Shown here: positions 44,050-56,137 of the stretch, one piece after another
Layout of the letters: each line of letters starts with the position of its first letter
Position numbering within the stretch: position 1 is the stretch's first letter
Assembly: GCA_019925095.2 (NCBI GenBank)
Contig: CM034403.1
Coordinates: 1,912,690-1,976,689 of the forward strand
Length of the DNA: 64,000 bases
From: Dendrolimus kikuchii
Lineage: Eukaryota; Arthropoda; Insecta; Lepidoptera; Lasiocampidae
Direction: 5' to 3'
The notes under the pieces: model-generated
The model's input: the letters and a program-made list of their open reading frames with translations, nothing else
The model's database searches: none
What the model was told of the DNA's origin: nothing
Made by a program: the position numbers and the translations under genes

Positions 44050-44729
44050 ATGTGTAACGGTTATATTGAATAATATCATTGCATTTATAATAACCGCCAG
44101 GGTCTCCAGATTGCGGAATATTCTCCCCGTTTTGTTTTTTGATGTTAAAATATTTGGGGGTAGTTATAAAATTTTGTATTTATAATGTAAAAATTTGTGC
44201 CAAGTACTGGTGTATCTAATGATGATAACGGTCTAGATTTCGTATTAATTGTGGCGTAAGGAATGCATTGAATTGGGGAGATTTCCAAAATTCAATTTGG
44301 AGACACTAATATCTATAGTGTGATCGCGAGTGTTGTACCGTGTATTGGGACTGACTGGAATTTACATGAGATTAAATACTACACGGGATAGTTCATAATA
44401 TTATCATCATTGGAGTGTTAATTCCCAGTTGCGTTCCTACTCGATCTTTAGTATAAGGGATACTTTTGAGACTGCAAGTTACTTTACACGACGTCAAACG
44501 AACATTTTTTGGGCCTATCCCTTCTGGTAGGAGCTGGCGGAGGTGGCTAGACATTTGGCCCCCATATAATTAGCCAGTTGCATTTGGCCACTGAACCAGT
44601 TCATCTGAAAAGTACTAATCGGTCGTTGGAAATTTTCGATGTCCTTTATTAGCAATCACATTACTGTTCCTAATAGTACATTATTCATGACTATACCAGA
44701 CTATTTGCCATGATTGCTTAATTGCAAGT

Positions 44730-45000
44730 TTAATTATTCAGTGCCTTAACACGTAGAACTCCTCCGACATTTCCCAGCCACTTAACCATAACCCCTGCTA
44801 AATCCCTTATGTCATCTTCCCATCTTCTGTGTTGCCGTCCTCTTCCCATGGGTTGCCATTCTGTTAGTATTTTTGTCCATTTTTCTTTGCTCTCTCTCGT
44901 CATATATCTTCTGTTGGAGGGATGGATAGGACATATCCTATCCTCCAACATAAGACACAAAGAAAATAAAAATAAATTTAAACATGGTAAACAGAATTCT
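44730..45000 (-). pseudogene. LINE reverse transcriptase extreme C-terminus (second family)
   Basis: Minus strand: EDRICPIHPSNRRYMTRESK, EKWTKILTEWQPMGRGRQ, HRRWEDDIRDLAG. W..T...W.P.......G....RW.DD......G is the common ending of LINE polymerase ORFs. It is different in sequence from the RTE copies. Confidence 0.6.
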
Positions 45001-45273
45001 AATACCAGAACTATATTCCGGGACAAATAAAATAAGAAATGACTTGATCCGCTGCGCTCCCGCCGACACGGTATAGTACTTTAGGTCACACTCCGAATTT
45101 TGAGTTGTTTTAATTCTTGGTTTAATTAAGAGGTAACAGTTGGATTAACATGTTTAGCAGAAAGTAATAAATAACTTTTGAACTGTGGGATGGAAAATTT
45201 GGAAAAAGTTATGATTCAGCTTGAAAAATACTTTTAAGCAAAATTAGTTTGAGTAAGACACATTCAGTAGTTT

Positions 45274-45655
45274 TTGAGAAATGTATCAAAAAGTACGCCA
45301 AACAAATATAATAATAACAATAATCTGCCCATTTTTCCATGTTCCCTGAACATTGCGACGGGCAGACGCCATAGTCCCCATATTCCCAGACCCCTAGTAC
45401 CACTAGCAGTTCACCCCAATAGCCCGGTACTTTTTGTCCTCATTTCCCACAATAGTCCTACACTGACCGGGGCTTGTCCTTGGGTGCATTACTCTATGGT
45501 GTAGACAGGTACAATCGCCGGTCAGTGTCACGCCACATTTACATAAAATTTGTCAAGGGGCCTCTACGTGTTGGCCTTCCCATGGCCCCACGCAAGCCCT
45601 CCAAATGTCCGGGCCATTTTTAAAATGGCCCGTGGTCTTGAAAGACAATAATAAT
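45274..45655 (+). mobile_element. Retroposon family G, longer copy
   Basis: GGGGCTTGTCCTTGGGTGCA, GCCGGTCAGTGTCACGCCAC, GGCCTTCCCATGGCCCCACG, GGCCCGTGGTCTTGAAAGAC then (AATAAT) tail. The plus strand before it keeps a frame ending SPTLTGACPWVHYSMV, stop, likely the end of its ORF. An inverted copy with target duplication is at 15182. Confidence 0.65.
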
Positions 45656-46523
45656 ATAATAATCGCTCAATAACAAAAACTACACAGTTAAGTTTCCTAA
45701 CATGTTGGAACTCCTCATTAGGGGTCTGACACATGTCTCCGATTTTATCTATGCACTGGTTGTGCCAGTGAAGTTTTGTTCGCGTTGCCATGACGACGCA
45801 ACCCCATAGATATCTTTTGGTCTATATTGGTCTTACTCGCAGAAACAACGCCATCTATCAGGATAAAAAGTATCCTAAGTGTCGTTGACACAGGATATTA
45901 AGCTAACTCTGTGTCGAGTACCAATTAAATCCATTCAGTAGTTTCAAGTGTTGCTCTAGGAGACAGACAAATAATCCAAAATGTGCATTTTCGGAATCTG
46001 CTAATGGAAACTACCCTTGTTTTTTATTATTATTTTCAAATTAATTTCCATATCTGTTATAGATATTTGTTACGAGATGCAATTGTTTCTGTTTCCCTCT
46101 GATATTTTTCATAGGTATTTTTGAAAATATCAACCAAATGTAAAATGTGTGTTAAGTTTGATTGATGAGCATATTTGCAAACACTTTAATTTTATCCACC
46201 AATTAGTATAGTGCTGATATTAGACGGATCAACCGAATTGAATCGACTTGGTTGTAAGGTACATAAATGGAAAGACACGACGATATTCAAATGAATGAAT
46301 CAAGTTTTTTTATTTGGATCCATCTGGTTGATTCGTCCAAAGACCTCATGAAGTGCCAATAACCGCTGCCATTTTATGAAAATCCTGTTATAAAAATTAC
46401 AAATTTACGCACACATCTTTATAATGGTTAAGAAAATAACACTGTAAATATTTGTTTACACTTAGTATTTCGAATATACTACTAACTGCTATAAATAGTT
46501 TTTTCCTCTAGTCTACTTAAGAG

Positions 46524-47220
46524 CAAGGCTTGCAACCGGTTTAAAATTAAGTGTTATAACCGGTTTTAACAATTTCATCTGGATTGTAAACCTGTTATTT
46601 AAACAGTAATTGACCGGTTTATTCTACGAGAATTACATTATATAACAACCGGTTTTAATATAAATATGTGTTTGACTGAAAACTCGGCGCACCACATGGC
46701 TGCGCTTTGAAGTGCGGCGAAAATTGTTCGAAACCGGTTTAAGCAGGAAAGATATTTAATCGAACTTGTGTTGCTAAAAACCTTTTAGCTGAGGTTAAAT
46801 TTAGAACCGGTTTTGTTCTAAACAAAATAGAAGCTACGTTTTAACGGTTTTAAGCGCAGTAATTTATTTGATTTTTATTATTCCGAAGTTTCGGCTACTG
46901 TTTAGTAGACGTGATCACGGAAGACAAAGATGTCAAGCGTCGATGAGTATTGTTAAAGTTTTATTTAGCCTACCGCCAACTTGTTCATAAATAACACTTT
47001 AACAATACTCATTGACACCTAACATCTTTGTCTTCCGTGATCACGGCTACTGGAAAGTGGCTGAAACGTCGGAATAATAAAAATCAAATAAATTACCGCG
47101 CTTAAAACCGTTAAAACGTAGTTTATTATGTATACAAATCGCGAAAACTTAAGAAAATATTAAAAGAGAAGCTCCTATGTACTCAGGCTATAACCGGTTT
47201 AATTTTTTCGGTTTTCAAGT
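46524..47220. mobile_element. MITE family K with multiple AACCGGTT palindromes
   Basis: The ends GCAAGGCTTGCAACCGGTTT and (inverse sense) AACCGGTTTAATTTTTTCGG, TTTTCAAGTCCTGC are inverted. Exact AACCGGTT sites are at 46534, 46558, 46647, 46732, 46805 and 47192, plus GACCGGTT at about 46612. Hairpin family C (46842-47127) is nested in it. A second family K copy is at 56138-56958. Confidence 0.6.
46842..47127. mobile_element. Hairpin family C, complete palindromic copy
   Basis: The left arm CTACGTTTTAACGGTTTTAA, GATTTTTATTATTCCGAAG, GACGTGATCACGGAAGACAA is mirrored by the right arm TTGTCTTCCGTGATCACGGC, GAAACGTCGGAATAATAAAA, AAAACCGTTAAAACGTAG. Arms are about 130 bp with a short loop near GTTCATAAATAACAC. 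It shows how the half copies elsewhere arose. Confidence 0.85.
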
Positions 47221-47917
47221 CCTGCTTAGGAGACATTGGCACTTCATCGATGATAGTATTTTATATATTAAGTACGATACAAATATCCATACTAATTTAG
47301 ACGATAGATATAGTATTAAATAACTAGTATATGAATAATTCGTTATGTTAATTGTTAATTAATACAAACTCCATTCTAGATCTGTTGTTTGGCTGAAATA
47401 GTTATATTATTCATTGTTTTTCGTTAGAAGATCATTTTGGTACATACAGACACGATTTTTGCAGTAACTAAACACTAATTAATGATATTGAAATAGCTTA
47501 GTCAACTTAGGAATATCTAGATATTAAAGTAGAAAATGTTTTAAATTAACCATCTAAACACAAATCAATCAAAAAGTTATCTAGTAAGAAATAACAGGTT
47601 ATATTAGTTTTTCTGTTTGTTATTTTGAGGATTTTTTTTAATAAATTCTATAAAAATCATCAGCGTGTGTGTACGGTTCAACGTATAGCGTTTTGCTGAC
47701 GCTGCGGCCTACTTTAATATTATGATATTAGTATAAATAATGCTTACAAATACTTTGTAATTGAGTTGCTATTAATCATAATATACGACTTCAACTACCA
47801 CTAAGTTGAACTCGGAGATCAGCATCCAAAATCTAATAGTGCGAGAATAAATCCCTGAAAGCAACAAGGTGTATTTTCTTCAGTCTTCTTCAGTCTACTC
47901 TAAGAAAGCAGAAGCAC

Positions 47918-48187
47918 TTTTTTTTTGTTAAGGCGGGGGAAATGCTATCTACGCACAATACTGGGTCCTTTGCAAGGGATTAGACCATAGTTGATCATGA
48001 AGGCTTTCCCCATTGATAAGGAGCAATCCGAGCAATAATCAAGCCAGCTTGTGTGGAGACTCGGAGAAGTTGCACGGGCAACAACCACTACCCACTAAAA
48101 CCACCCTCCTCCCATGTGCCCCGCGCTTTTTATGTAGGAAAGGCTGAGACGTAGAACGTAGTTACGCCCAGTCCGATCCAAGCAAAT
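47918..48187 (-). mobile_element. Retroposon family D with 9-bp target duplication
   Basis: CAGAAGCAC at 47909-47917 and 48188-48196 bounds poly-T, TTAAGGCGGGGGAAATGCTA ... TACGCCCAGTCCGATCCAAG. It is 5'-truncated compared with the 8.3 kb copy. Confidence 0.85.
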
Positions 48188-48649
48188 CAGAAGCACTCCT
48201 TCAACCACTGCCAGCATCCACCACTACAAGCAAGAGCAAGTGTACAAACTATACATTTAATGGTCCTTCGAGCCGGACACAACTTTTCATTTTACCTTCA
48301 AAATTTCATTATAGAGATTATTTTAATCATATACGAACAATTATCGATATTTTTAATGAATTTTCGCCTTTTAGTTTTTTATTTAATATATTTATCAAAA
48401 CAATAATATACAATTGATCGATTTATACATAGTACTGGAAACCACTAGAGTTTAGATTAATACTATGATGATTGACAGTATAGCATTTAACAATTTGGAA
48501 TTACTAAGATTTTTAGTTTAATTTTTAGGCGTGATACTGTTCCTAAAATCAAGAGGTATTCAATTTAATAATTTAGTAAGCGCGAGATTAGATAAACAGT
48601 AGTGCATTTACCGTATGGGTTATAAGCTCGACTCGTGAAGAACCGGTTT

Positions 48650-49130
48650 TAATAATAGGGGAGGCCAAGCGGGGATTTACTCGAGCGTGGCAGAATAACA
48701 TAAGGGGAGGAACCTTTCACCCTATTATGTGCCCCCACCATATATGAACCTTTCATATAGGTGGGGTGGGGGCATTTTTTTTTTTTTGAAACGGTCAGAT
48801 TGTCGGTCAGGTTCAGAAATTCCTCCACATAATTGTCAGATTGTGTTTCAGCACGACGAGGACATCAAGCTGAACCGTCTGTATATTAATCTGACGCGTT
48901 CGAGTATTTCAATGTTAGGTTTTTTTTTGCATTTCCAAAAATCGGCCATGACTTTTGGTCGCGTCCAAATCGTCAGGCTTTTGAATAGGAGTTCCTTTAG
49001 AGTTTACTTAACGTCCCTTTTGAATATCTGACGCACTTGAGTATTTCTGTGCGACTCTTCTTTTTTAATCTTTCACTGGTGGGGTGAGCGTGTACAGGTT
49101 TTCAAACAACACCCCCCCCCCCCCCCTCAT
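48650..49130. mobile_element. Repeat with GGGGTGGGGGCA hairpin and poly-C tract
   Basis: GAGGCCAAGCGGGGATTTAC, GGAACCTTTCACCCTATTAT, then a hairpin between GCCCCCACCATATATGAACC and TATAGGTGGGGTGGGGGC, and at 49111-49127 a run of about 17 Cs. It resembles a common lepidopteran repeat (recalled, not searched). There is no coding content. Confidence 0.5.
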
Positions 49131-49156
49131 CATATAACCTTTTGTTATTTTTAGCA

Positions 49157-49242
49157 TCTAATCTTCACAATCCAAAAGTTCCCCGCGACGCTCGAGTCAC
49201 TCCAGATTTAGCATCTTTGGCTCCCTACTACTATAAGCAACG
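49157..49242 (+). CDS. Possible orphan coding exon
   Basis: After a pyrimidine-rich TTTTGTTATTTTTAG the frame reads NLHNPKVPRDARVTPDLASL then APYYYKQRP. Possible donors are CCGC|GTATAT (49243) or CCAG|GTGGTA at the start of family A. The GC content and amino-acid composition look coding against an AT-rich background. I do not recognise the family, and no partner exon was identified. Confidence 0.3.
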
Positions 49243-49259
49243 ACCCGCGTATATACATG

Positions 49260-49498
49260 CCAGGTGGTAGGGTATTTGCCCGACTGGATGGCTCCAACCC
49301 TGGTCTAGAGCATGCCGCCATAACAACCTTGAGTTCTGTTCCGGCATTAGTGACCAGGTTCCAGATTCACTTAAGAGATCAGCAGCGCATTTGTAGCACC
49401 TTTGGTGTTGCAAATGTCCATAGGCGATGGTAACCGTTTTCCATCCAGTGGGCCGTCTGCCTTTCTGCTGACCTTCTGCAATAAAAATAAAAAAAATA
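49260..49498 (+). mobile_element. SINE-like family A, short form
   Basis: Starts exactly at CCAGGTGGTAGGGTATTTGC and ends CTTCTGCAATAAAAATAAAA. Confidence 0.78.
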
Positions 49499-49499
49499 C

Positions 49500-50598
49500 A
49501 GTGATGAATTTCTTTGTAAATTTTTGTTAATTTCTCTTTGAGTAACATTCTTTTAATTTGCTTTTCTACCAGTATTACCATCACTTAGCTCTCTCACCAA
49601 ACAACAGATTTGTAGAAATACGCAGTACCTTTATATACAATAAGTCCACCGAGATTTGTGCCACGTTTTTACAATCCGTAACTCGTTTTACGTGACAGTC
49701 ATGTTAGTACCTTTGTAATTTACGGTCGTTCAAAATATTGCTCCGCTCCTTTGAGTTGAGGCGTAATAATTTATATTGAAATCTTAGTGATCCACGTATC
49801 AAAGTTTACGAAGATATTTTTAAGGCAGGCTGGCATTTCCTGATCTTGAAACATACAAACAGTTCAGATCTGTTACATTGTTGTACTTATAATTTTTAAT
49901 TTGTTACTTGTCTAGAGTACTTACAGAATATATATTACTTGTCAACTTTTGTTGTTGGTACCCTAATAATTTTAAAACTTAATTGTTGTCACCAATTTCA
50001 AGCTATTAGTTGATAATACCTGTATGCAGTTTATGACAAATTTTAAACCAATAATAATGTAGCTGAATGTATAAATAAGATATTGAACCGATCATTTAAT
50101 GAATTGGAAATAATACGAAGCATGAGCAAAACAATTTTTTTTTATTAATTTAAGCTTGCGGATTTTATATTACATCGACGCTGTGTCTCAAAATTTTCGA
50201 TAGTGTAGATAAATTCATTATATAATTCATAATGAATAGTAAATAAGTCAGGCGAGTCGGTACATGCAAAAAAATATCATGCATTGAGACTAGTATAAGT
50301 GAATTTATTTAAAATTGTTTTGATTTATGGTTTTAAACGAACAAAATATATAGACCGGGCCCCAGAGTTCTCAAAAAGCCGGTTAAATTATCGCACCGCA
50401 GTGCGTAACGAGAACTTAGTATTAAATAATGGAAATAGTACGGTTAAAGGTGGAACAGTTTTCAGTGCGTGGATACATTACTATTGACCACACGCAAACC
50501 AAGTGTTATACTACATAAGTTTAAAAAATGCTTCACTTAATTTGTAACTTGTCCGCGTATACTCCGCGTATACTCCGTCTATACTTCTGTTCGTTCGT
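49500..50598. other. Unassigned AT-rich intergenic sequence
   Basis: No gene, RNA or clear repeat recognised. Short open frames here have no family features. Confidence 0.5.
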
Positions 50599-50845
50599 CT
50601 AAGATGTAGTACGCGCAAAACTTAAATGCGCCTGGAGATAGTTAACTTTATGAGTAAGCGCAGGTCCAATCTAATGTTATTACACTTGTCTGTGTGGTGC
50701 GAAAGAGATGGCATGCGACTCCGGGTAAAGGCCGAGCGAAAGCGCAACCTTCTCTTCTCTCTGTAAACCTTATAACTGTTCTGGGCAATGACGTGTACGA
50801 ACTTCACGAACGCATTTATGTTTTGCTCGTACTATACATATTAGA
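50598..50845 (+). mobile_element. Repeat family P, direct copy
   Basis: GTACGCGCAAAACTTAAATG, GTGTGGTGCGAAAGAGATGG, CATGCGACTCCGGGTAAAGG, GGGCAATGACGTGTACGAAC, CGCATTTATGTTTTGCTCGT. An inverted copy is at 57355-57610. Confidence 0.55.
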
Positions 50846-53800
50846 CTTTATAAACGTTATTATGTCAACTACAAACGCCATCTTTATGGATTAGGTGTGT
50901 AGTATTTTTTTCTAATTCGTATTTTATAAGAAAATTGATTAAGTATTTACGAATGAATCGATTGTTCCGCTGCGAATGTTGTCAGCAATTGAATGTTGAA
51001 TTTAAATTTGATTTGTGTGTAATATTTGCTCATAACAATTGTGTGAACGTTTTATATAATATCATTAATAATTGAAATAAATAGTATTTCATCATAAGAC
51101 GTGTTGTTTTTGTTTCGCAAGTTCTATAATACCTTCGAAATTGGTTATGCTTGCAGGTGACAGGCAAACCGAGACAATTTTTATCACATAACACATGACA
51201 GCCTCCTAGATTTTGTACTGACGTACGAAATTATGTCGTACTTTATAAATATAACGAGTTATTAATAATTATTTTTATTCTTATATTTTAAAAAACAGTA
51301 ATATGTTATTTTCGCGTCCTCTTCTTTATATCATGACATCTATACGACTGTTAGCCATGTATTCAAGAGGTGACTCGTGTTCATCAAATATATTGTAAAA
51401 TCACAAGGGATTAAATTATAAAAAACCAGTGCGCAAATCCAAAGCTTTTATTCCTTTTTATTTACAATATAATATGAAAGTAAACAAAATGTAACGTACC
51501 AAAAATTTGATTTAAATTATTGTTACACATTTACGGCGTGCGTCGATAAAACAGTACCGACACTCGCCGACTTTATCGACGTCAATATCGTTTATATAGT
51601 TCCAACACAAACGATGTGGGGAATACCAAATGTTGGATACACTCCAAGAACAAAGTAGTATCTTACTGATAGTTATTGGTTTAAAATGTAGGGTATCTCT
51701 AAATTACGTCATCCCAATTTCACTATCAAATCATTCTATTTCCATTAATTTGCTCTTTAAGTGTATCCAAATATTGCCTACTCGATACAGCAACAAAGAG
51801 CACCTTTGCTTCCCATATTAAAACGAGTATATAGTATGAGTCACAATCGTCAAGAAATACGCTGAGAATAATTACTTAAACCACTAGACGAAGTCAATTT
51901 TCTCCACACACAGTGAAAGATTTTATAATGATACTTTCGGGTGCACGTTGGGTACTCTTCGTGGCTTAATTTCCAATTTAACAACGTCATTCGAGAATAA
52001 GAAAGAGACCCATCTTCAACAAATGCTCTCCTTATTGAAAATTTATTCTCGAACATACATAACGTACTTTGTTGAATTTTGTCCTTCGAGTAGACACAAC
52101 ACGCTCGGTATGTATGCGATTTATAAAAGCTAGTCTACACCTAATTTTTATCGCTTTGTGGATTGGTGATGTTGTTTAATGAAGGTGGGGCAGTTGTCAG
52201 TCTTAGTTTTGACACCATTTACGACAATGTTTTCGTGAGAAACATACACATATCGCCCGAATAAACGTGCCAATCAACACGTTCCATCTAGACGCCGTAA
52301 CTATTTGTAAGCAAATTAATCACGCCTATCGGAAATTGCTCGGCATACATCAAAACTAAACGTGGATGTTTGAAATTGTGTTATATATACTTTCTAGTAC
52401 AGTATATATGTATGTACTGCAATTTATCATATTGTCAATATCTCAAATAAAATTGCTTCTACTATTGCTTCTGACAACAAATTTTGTGTAACTAGTAAAT
52501 CACGAGCATACACAGCGAAATATTTTGACGGATGTAAAGTAAAAAAGCTATTTGTGAAAGAGCAACAATATTTCAAAAATAATTTCCAATAGCCAATGTT
52601 TACTGACGTAAATCTAATAAACCCGTCTGCAGTTAACCTAGCGTGGTTTTTTTTTTCGCTTTGCCTATCGACTTACTAATTTAACTGTAAATTTCTATCT
52701 GCAACTTGATAGAACACTAAGTGGAATCTGCTGCAATCTGAAATGGCATAAATTACTCTCCAACTTCATACAGTGCCAAAACTAATCAGCAACCAACCCC
52801 ACGCCCCAACATTCCCTTAATTAAAGAACTATTTTAATATTTCAATTGTGATATGGGCGGTCGCGTTCACAACGCTATCGCCGTACTTCAAATTTATTCT
52901 ACATGGCAGTTACAGCAATTCAAGCTATCGTCGACTAAAACACAAAAAGTAGCACCATATGTAAAAAAATAGAATCATTTTTCCCCATTTCAAAACACAA
53001 CAGAACTATTTATTTTTCTTTCTCTATGTTTTCTCGACGCCTCAAGGTCGAATCGGACAAAAAGAACATTGGTCCTTCGGGCATTTATGTCAATGAGTTG
53101 AAACATGTCAAGACTGATTTAATAGATACATTTAAAACAACACCTTCAGACGAAAACCTATACTGAAATAAAATTTCTAAAGAATTGCGTCATTAACGCC
53201 ATCTTTAAAATTACGTAGGTGACATTTATTTAAAATGCCATGTAAAAGTTAGACGGCGTTAAAAATTTCCATTACCAGAATTTATTTCGCTTGCTGAATC
53301 AATAATATTGTGTCTATTTCATTTGAAAAGTAATGATAAGTTAAAGGCTATGTTTCAAGCCACATTTTTTTTACATACTTGACATGAATATGCTTTGTTC
53401 ACCCGTGTGAAATTAAATTTCAGGAAGGAGGTAGTATTAAAAAAATTCTCCGTTTTCAAATACAGTACATAGTTTCTTATGTATGCCTCTTTTTTGGTTC
53501 ATTTGAAACTTCAAAATCTTCTTCCGACACATTGTCATAAAATGTTTCAAATAGCCTTGCAACCCTCGATATGTATATTGAGAAATTTACATTTCTTATT
53601 TACTCCTTCAAAATTAATAGTAAAGGCTCGACTCGTAAAGGTGCGATATATTGTTATCATTAAACTTTGTTAAGTTTCCTTGCAAAATAAAAATGCCTTC
53701 TGGAACTTTCTATTGGCTGTAAAGAAGTGCACGCGGTCGTCTCTGTCCGACTCGAACCCCGTCAACTCGAAATTATGTAATCCCCGATACACTTGCAATT

Positions 53801-54479
53801 CAGGCGACAATGCTCCACAATTCACCAGTAAGCTTCCGCAGCGCAGCGTGCCAACGTTCCTAACCGCTACTCATATAAATACGTACTTTTAAATCTACAT
53901 TACGTTAGTTTTAATTTAATAATTAATAATAAACCTTATTTAAAAAAGAATCTATTTACGCCGTTACAGGAACATATTTTTTTTTATTTACTTTATTTAT
54001 ATGCAATCTGTGTTTTAACTTGCAATGAGACTAGTATAATATTCATAATTATATAATTATTAAAAAAAAAACTCTTTTGTCATGACGTCACACGCAGAGT
54101 TTGGTAATTTATAAGTCACATTTTTAAATATGTATTAATATATTTTCATTTACTTAAATAGTTTAATATTAATATATGAATACAGTAAAATAAGGCCGCA
54201 TTCACACTAGCTTTCGATGTCGGATAATACAAGTCTAACCAATGTAAATGTAGCCGAGAACTCCTTTTAGAATATGCTTGTAAAACAAATAATTATTTAA
54301 TTTATTGTAATTTTTAAACTTTACCTTTGAAAATAAAGGGTCAAGTAATTATCTAACTTCTTTATGGCAATTTGGAGATGCATTTCACGTATATAAGTAT
54401 ATTGAATTGAATAATCAACTGTTTAGCTTAACAGTAGATTCTTAATTATGCGTACCTACTATTAAAAATTAGTGAGGTC
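50846..54479. other. Unassigned AT-rich intergenic sequence
   Basis: About 3.6 kb without a recognisable gene, LINE or SINE. Open frames of 60-70 codons occur on both strands and show no domain or splice structure I could defend. Confidence 0.5.
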
Positions 54480-54828
54480 TCTTTGAGACACCCCGTTTGG
54501 AACGAAGTTCTCGAAGACCATCGAAAAGTGGAGCGTTGGCGCCCAACGGCCACTTTCGCACTCAGTGCAATGGCGCGCGGTGCGGGGAGAGACTACTAAC
54601 AGCGCGTTCCATTAGTAGCTCCCAACGCCCAAAATGCTCCGCTAGCCGCTCCACAAGGTGATCGCGGTCGTGGTCGTGGAGAAAACGTTACTAATGACGT
54701 CATCATTTTCGATCACAACGACCCATATCAAGAGGTGGGCTTACGATTGTCACGCCGGCAAGCAAGTGGAACGGGAAAAATCGTGGTCGTCGTGAGTCCA
54801 TAATGGAACGTAGCCTTAAGTCGAGTCA
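54480..54828. mobile_element. Another non-autonomous copy of the GGCTACGTTCC element
   Basis: The right end reads AAGCAAGTGGAACGGGAAAA, then GAGTCCATAATGGAACGTAG and CCTTAA. The interior shares ACGACCCATATCAAGAGGTG and TAATGACGTCAT with the 32.5 kb copy in inverse orientation. The left boundary is not resolved; GC content is noticeably higher than the flanks. Confidence 0.55.
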
Positions 54829-54888
54829 AACTATACATAAACTTCAGCCGCCGCTCTAGTATTGTGCAGACGCCGCGCGGGAGAGCTG

Positions 54889-55122
54889 TTTTTTATTTTT
54901 TATTGAAGGAGTTCAACAGACAGGCAGGCCCACTCGATGGAAAGCGGTTACCATCGCCTATAGACATTTGCAACACCAAAGGTGATACAAATGCGCTGCT
55001 GGTCTCTTAAGGGAGACTGGAACCTGGTCACTAATGCCGGAACACAACTCAAGGTTGTTATGGCGATATACTTTAGACCAGGGGTGGTAGCCATCCAGTC
55101 GGGCAAATGCCCTACCACCTGG
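54889..55122 (-). mobile_element. SINE-like family A, short form
   Basis: TTTTTTATTTTTTATTGAAG, CGGTTACCATCGCCTATAGA, ... GCCCTACCACCTGG, ending at the shared short-form boundary. Confidence 0.78.
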
Positions 55123-55136
55123 CAAACCTGTGTGCG

Positions 55137-55385
55137 GCGATGTATCGAACCATTGACGCCATTTTATCGAAAGCTACTTTTGGACCTAAGTGTATTTTTG
55201 GTTACAATATATATTTTAAACTATAATTTTGTTTTAAGACTTTCAGTTTTAATTAGATAAGACCCTACTTAATCAGAAACTGAAAGTCTTAAAACAAAGT
55301 AATATTGTAAAATAACTTTTGCAACCAAAAATATACTTAGGTCCAAATGCCGCTTACGATAAAATGGCGATAAAGGCTCGGTATA
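55137..55385. mobile_element. Hairpin MITE family F, copy 1
   Basis: The left arm GACGCCATTTTATCG, TTGGACCTAAGTGTATTTTT, TTGTTTTAAGACTTTCAGTT mirrors the right arm AACTGAAAGTCTTAAAACAA, AAAAATATACTTAGGTCCAA, CGATAAAATGGCG. Arms are about 100 bp. Confidence 0.75.
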
Positions 55386-56137
55386 TAGTTCATAAAATCA
55401 AATCAAATAAAAAAAATTAGTCGTTTTGGAAAAATGTTCAAGAGGAAAAATTCATATTTTTGTTTTGATACCAAACAAGTATGTTTACAGACAAGGGGTT
55501 TTTCTTTTTAAATTATTGTGCTTAATGTGCTCGGCAATTATAATTAATATTATACGTAAATGATTACTGTATGCAATTATTCAAATTGGTCTATTAAATT
55601 TATATTTGTTTTCAGCATATTTTAAAAGGAATTACATTCCATTAAGCTCAGTCCATATAGACGTTGTACGGCGAAAATTAGTACATATATCATATCGCCT
55701 CGATAAGCAAGACAGTAGGTAGCTATTATGGTGATACTTCAACGATTATGATCTCTCATGGTTTCTACTATTTTTCGCCAAATTAAATAATTCCCGTAGT
55801 CTATTTACATAATTGAAATTTCATCATTCAGATGTCATTTTTCTCAAGCAATTAAATGATGGGAGGAAAATACTAAAGGATGACAGTCGCCCAGTAAAAC
55901 ACGTAACTCGTAACAGTGTTCCAATAATAGATGGCGCTACCATTCATTAAATTAACTTTGCGAAATTGATAAGGAAACCATTATGACTTCCAATCTATGA
56001 CTGATTTTATGTTAAAGAATACGTTTTAAATAAAACGTAGATTGAAAATTTCCAGTATTTTTAATAAAAATAAGGCGCCAACCGTGATTGAAACGTTTTA
56101 AGAGTTCCTCGTTTAACTGGGCGATTGGCATTCCTTA

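Noticed and set aside
44400..44650. Possible relation to 15595-15800 (GGCGGxxTGGCTAGAxATTT, CCATATAA)
   Set aside because: Similarity is confined to about 40 bases; not enough to call a shared element by eye.
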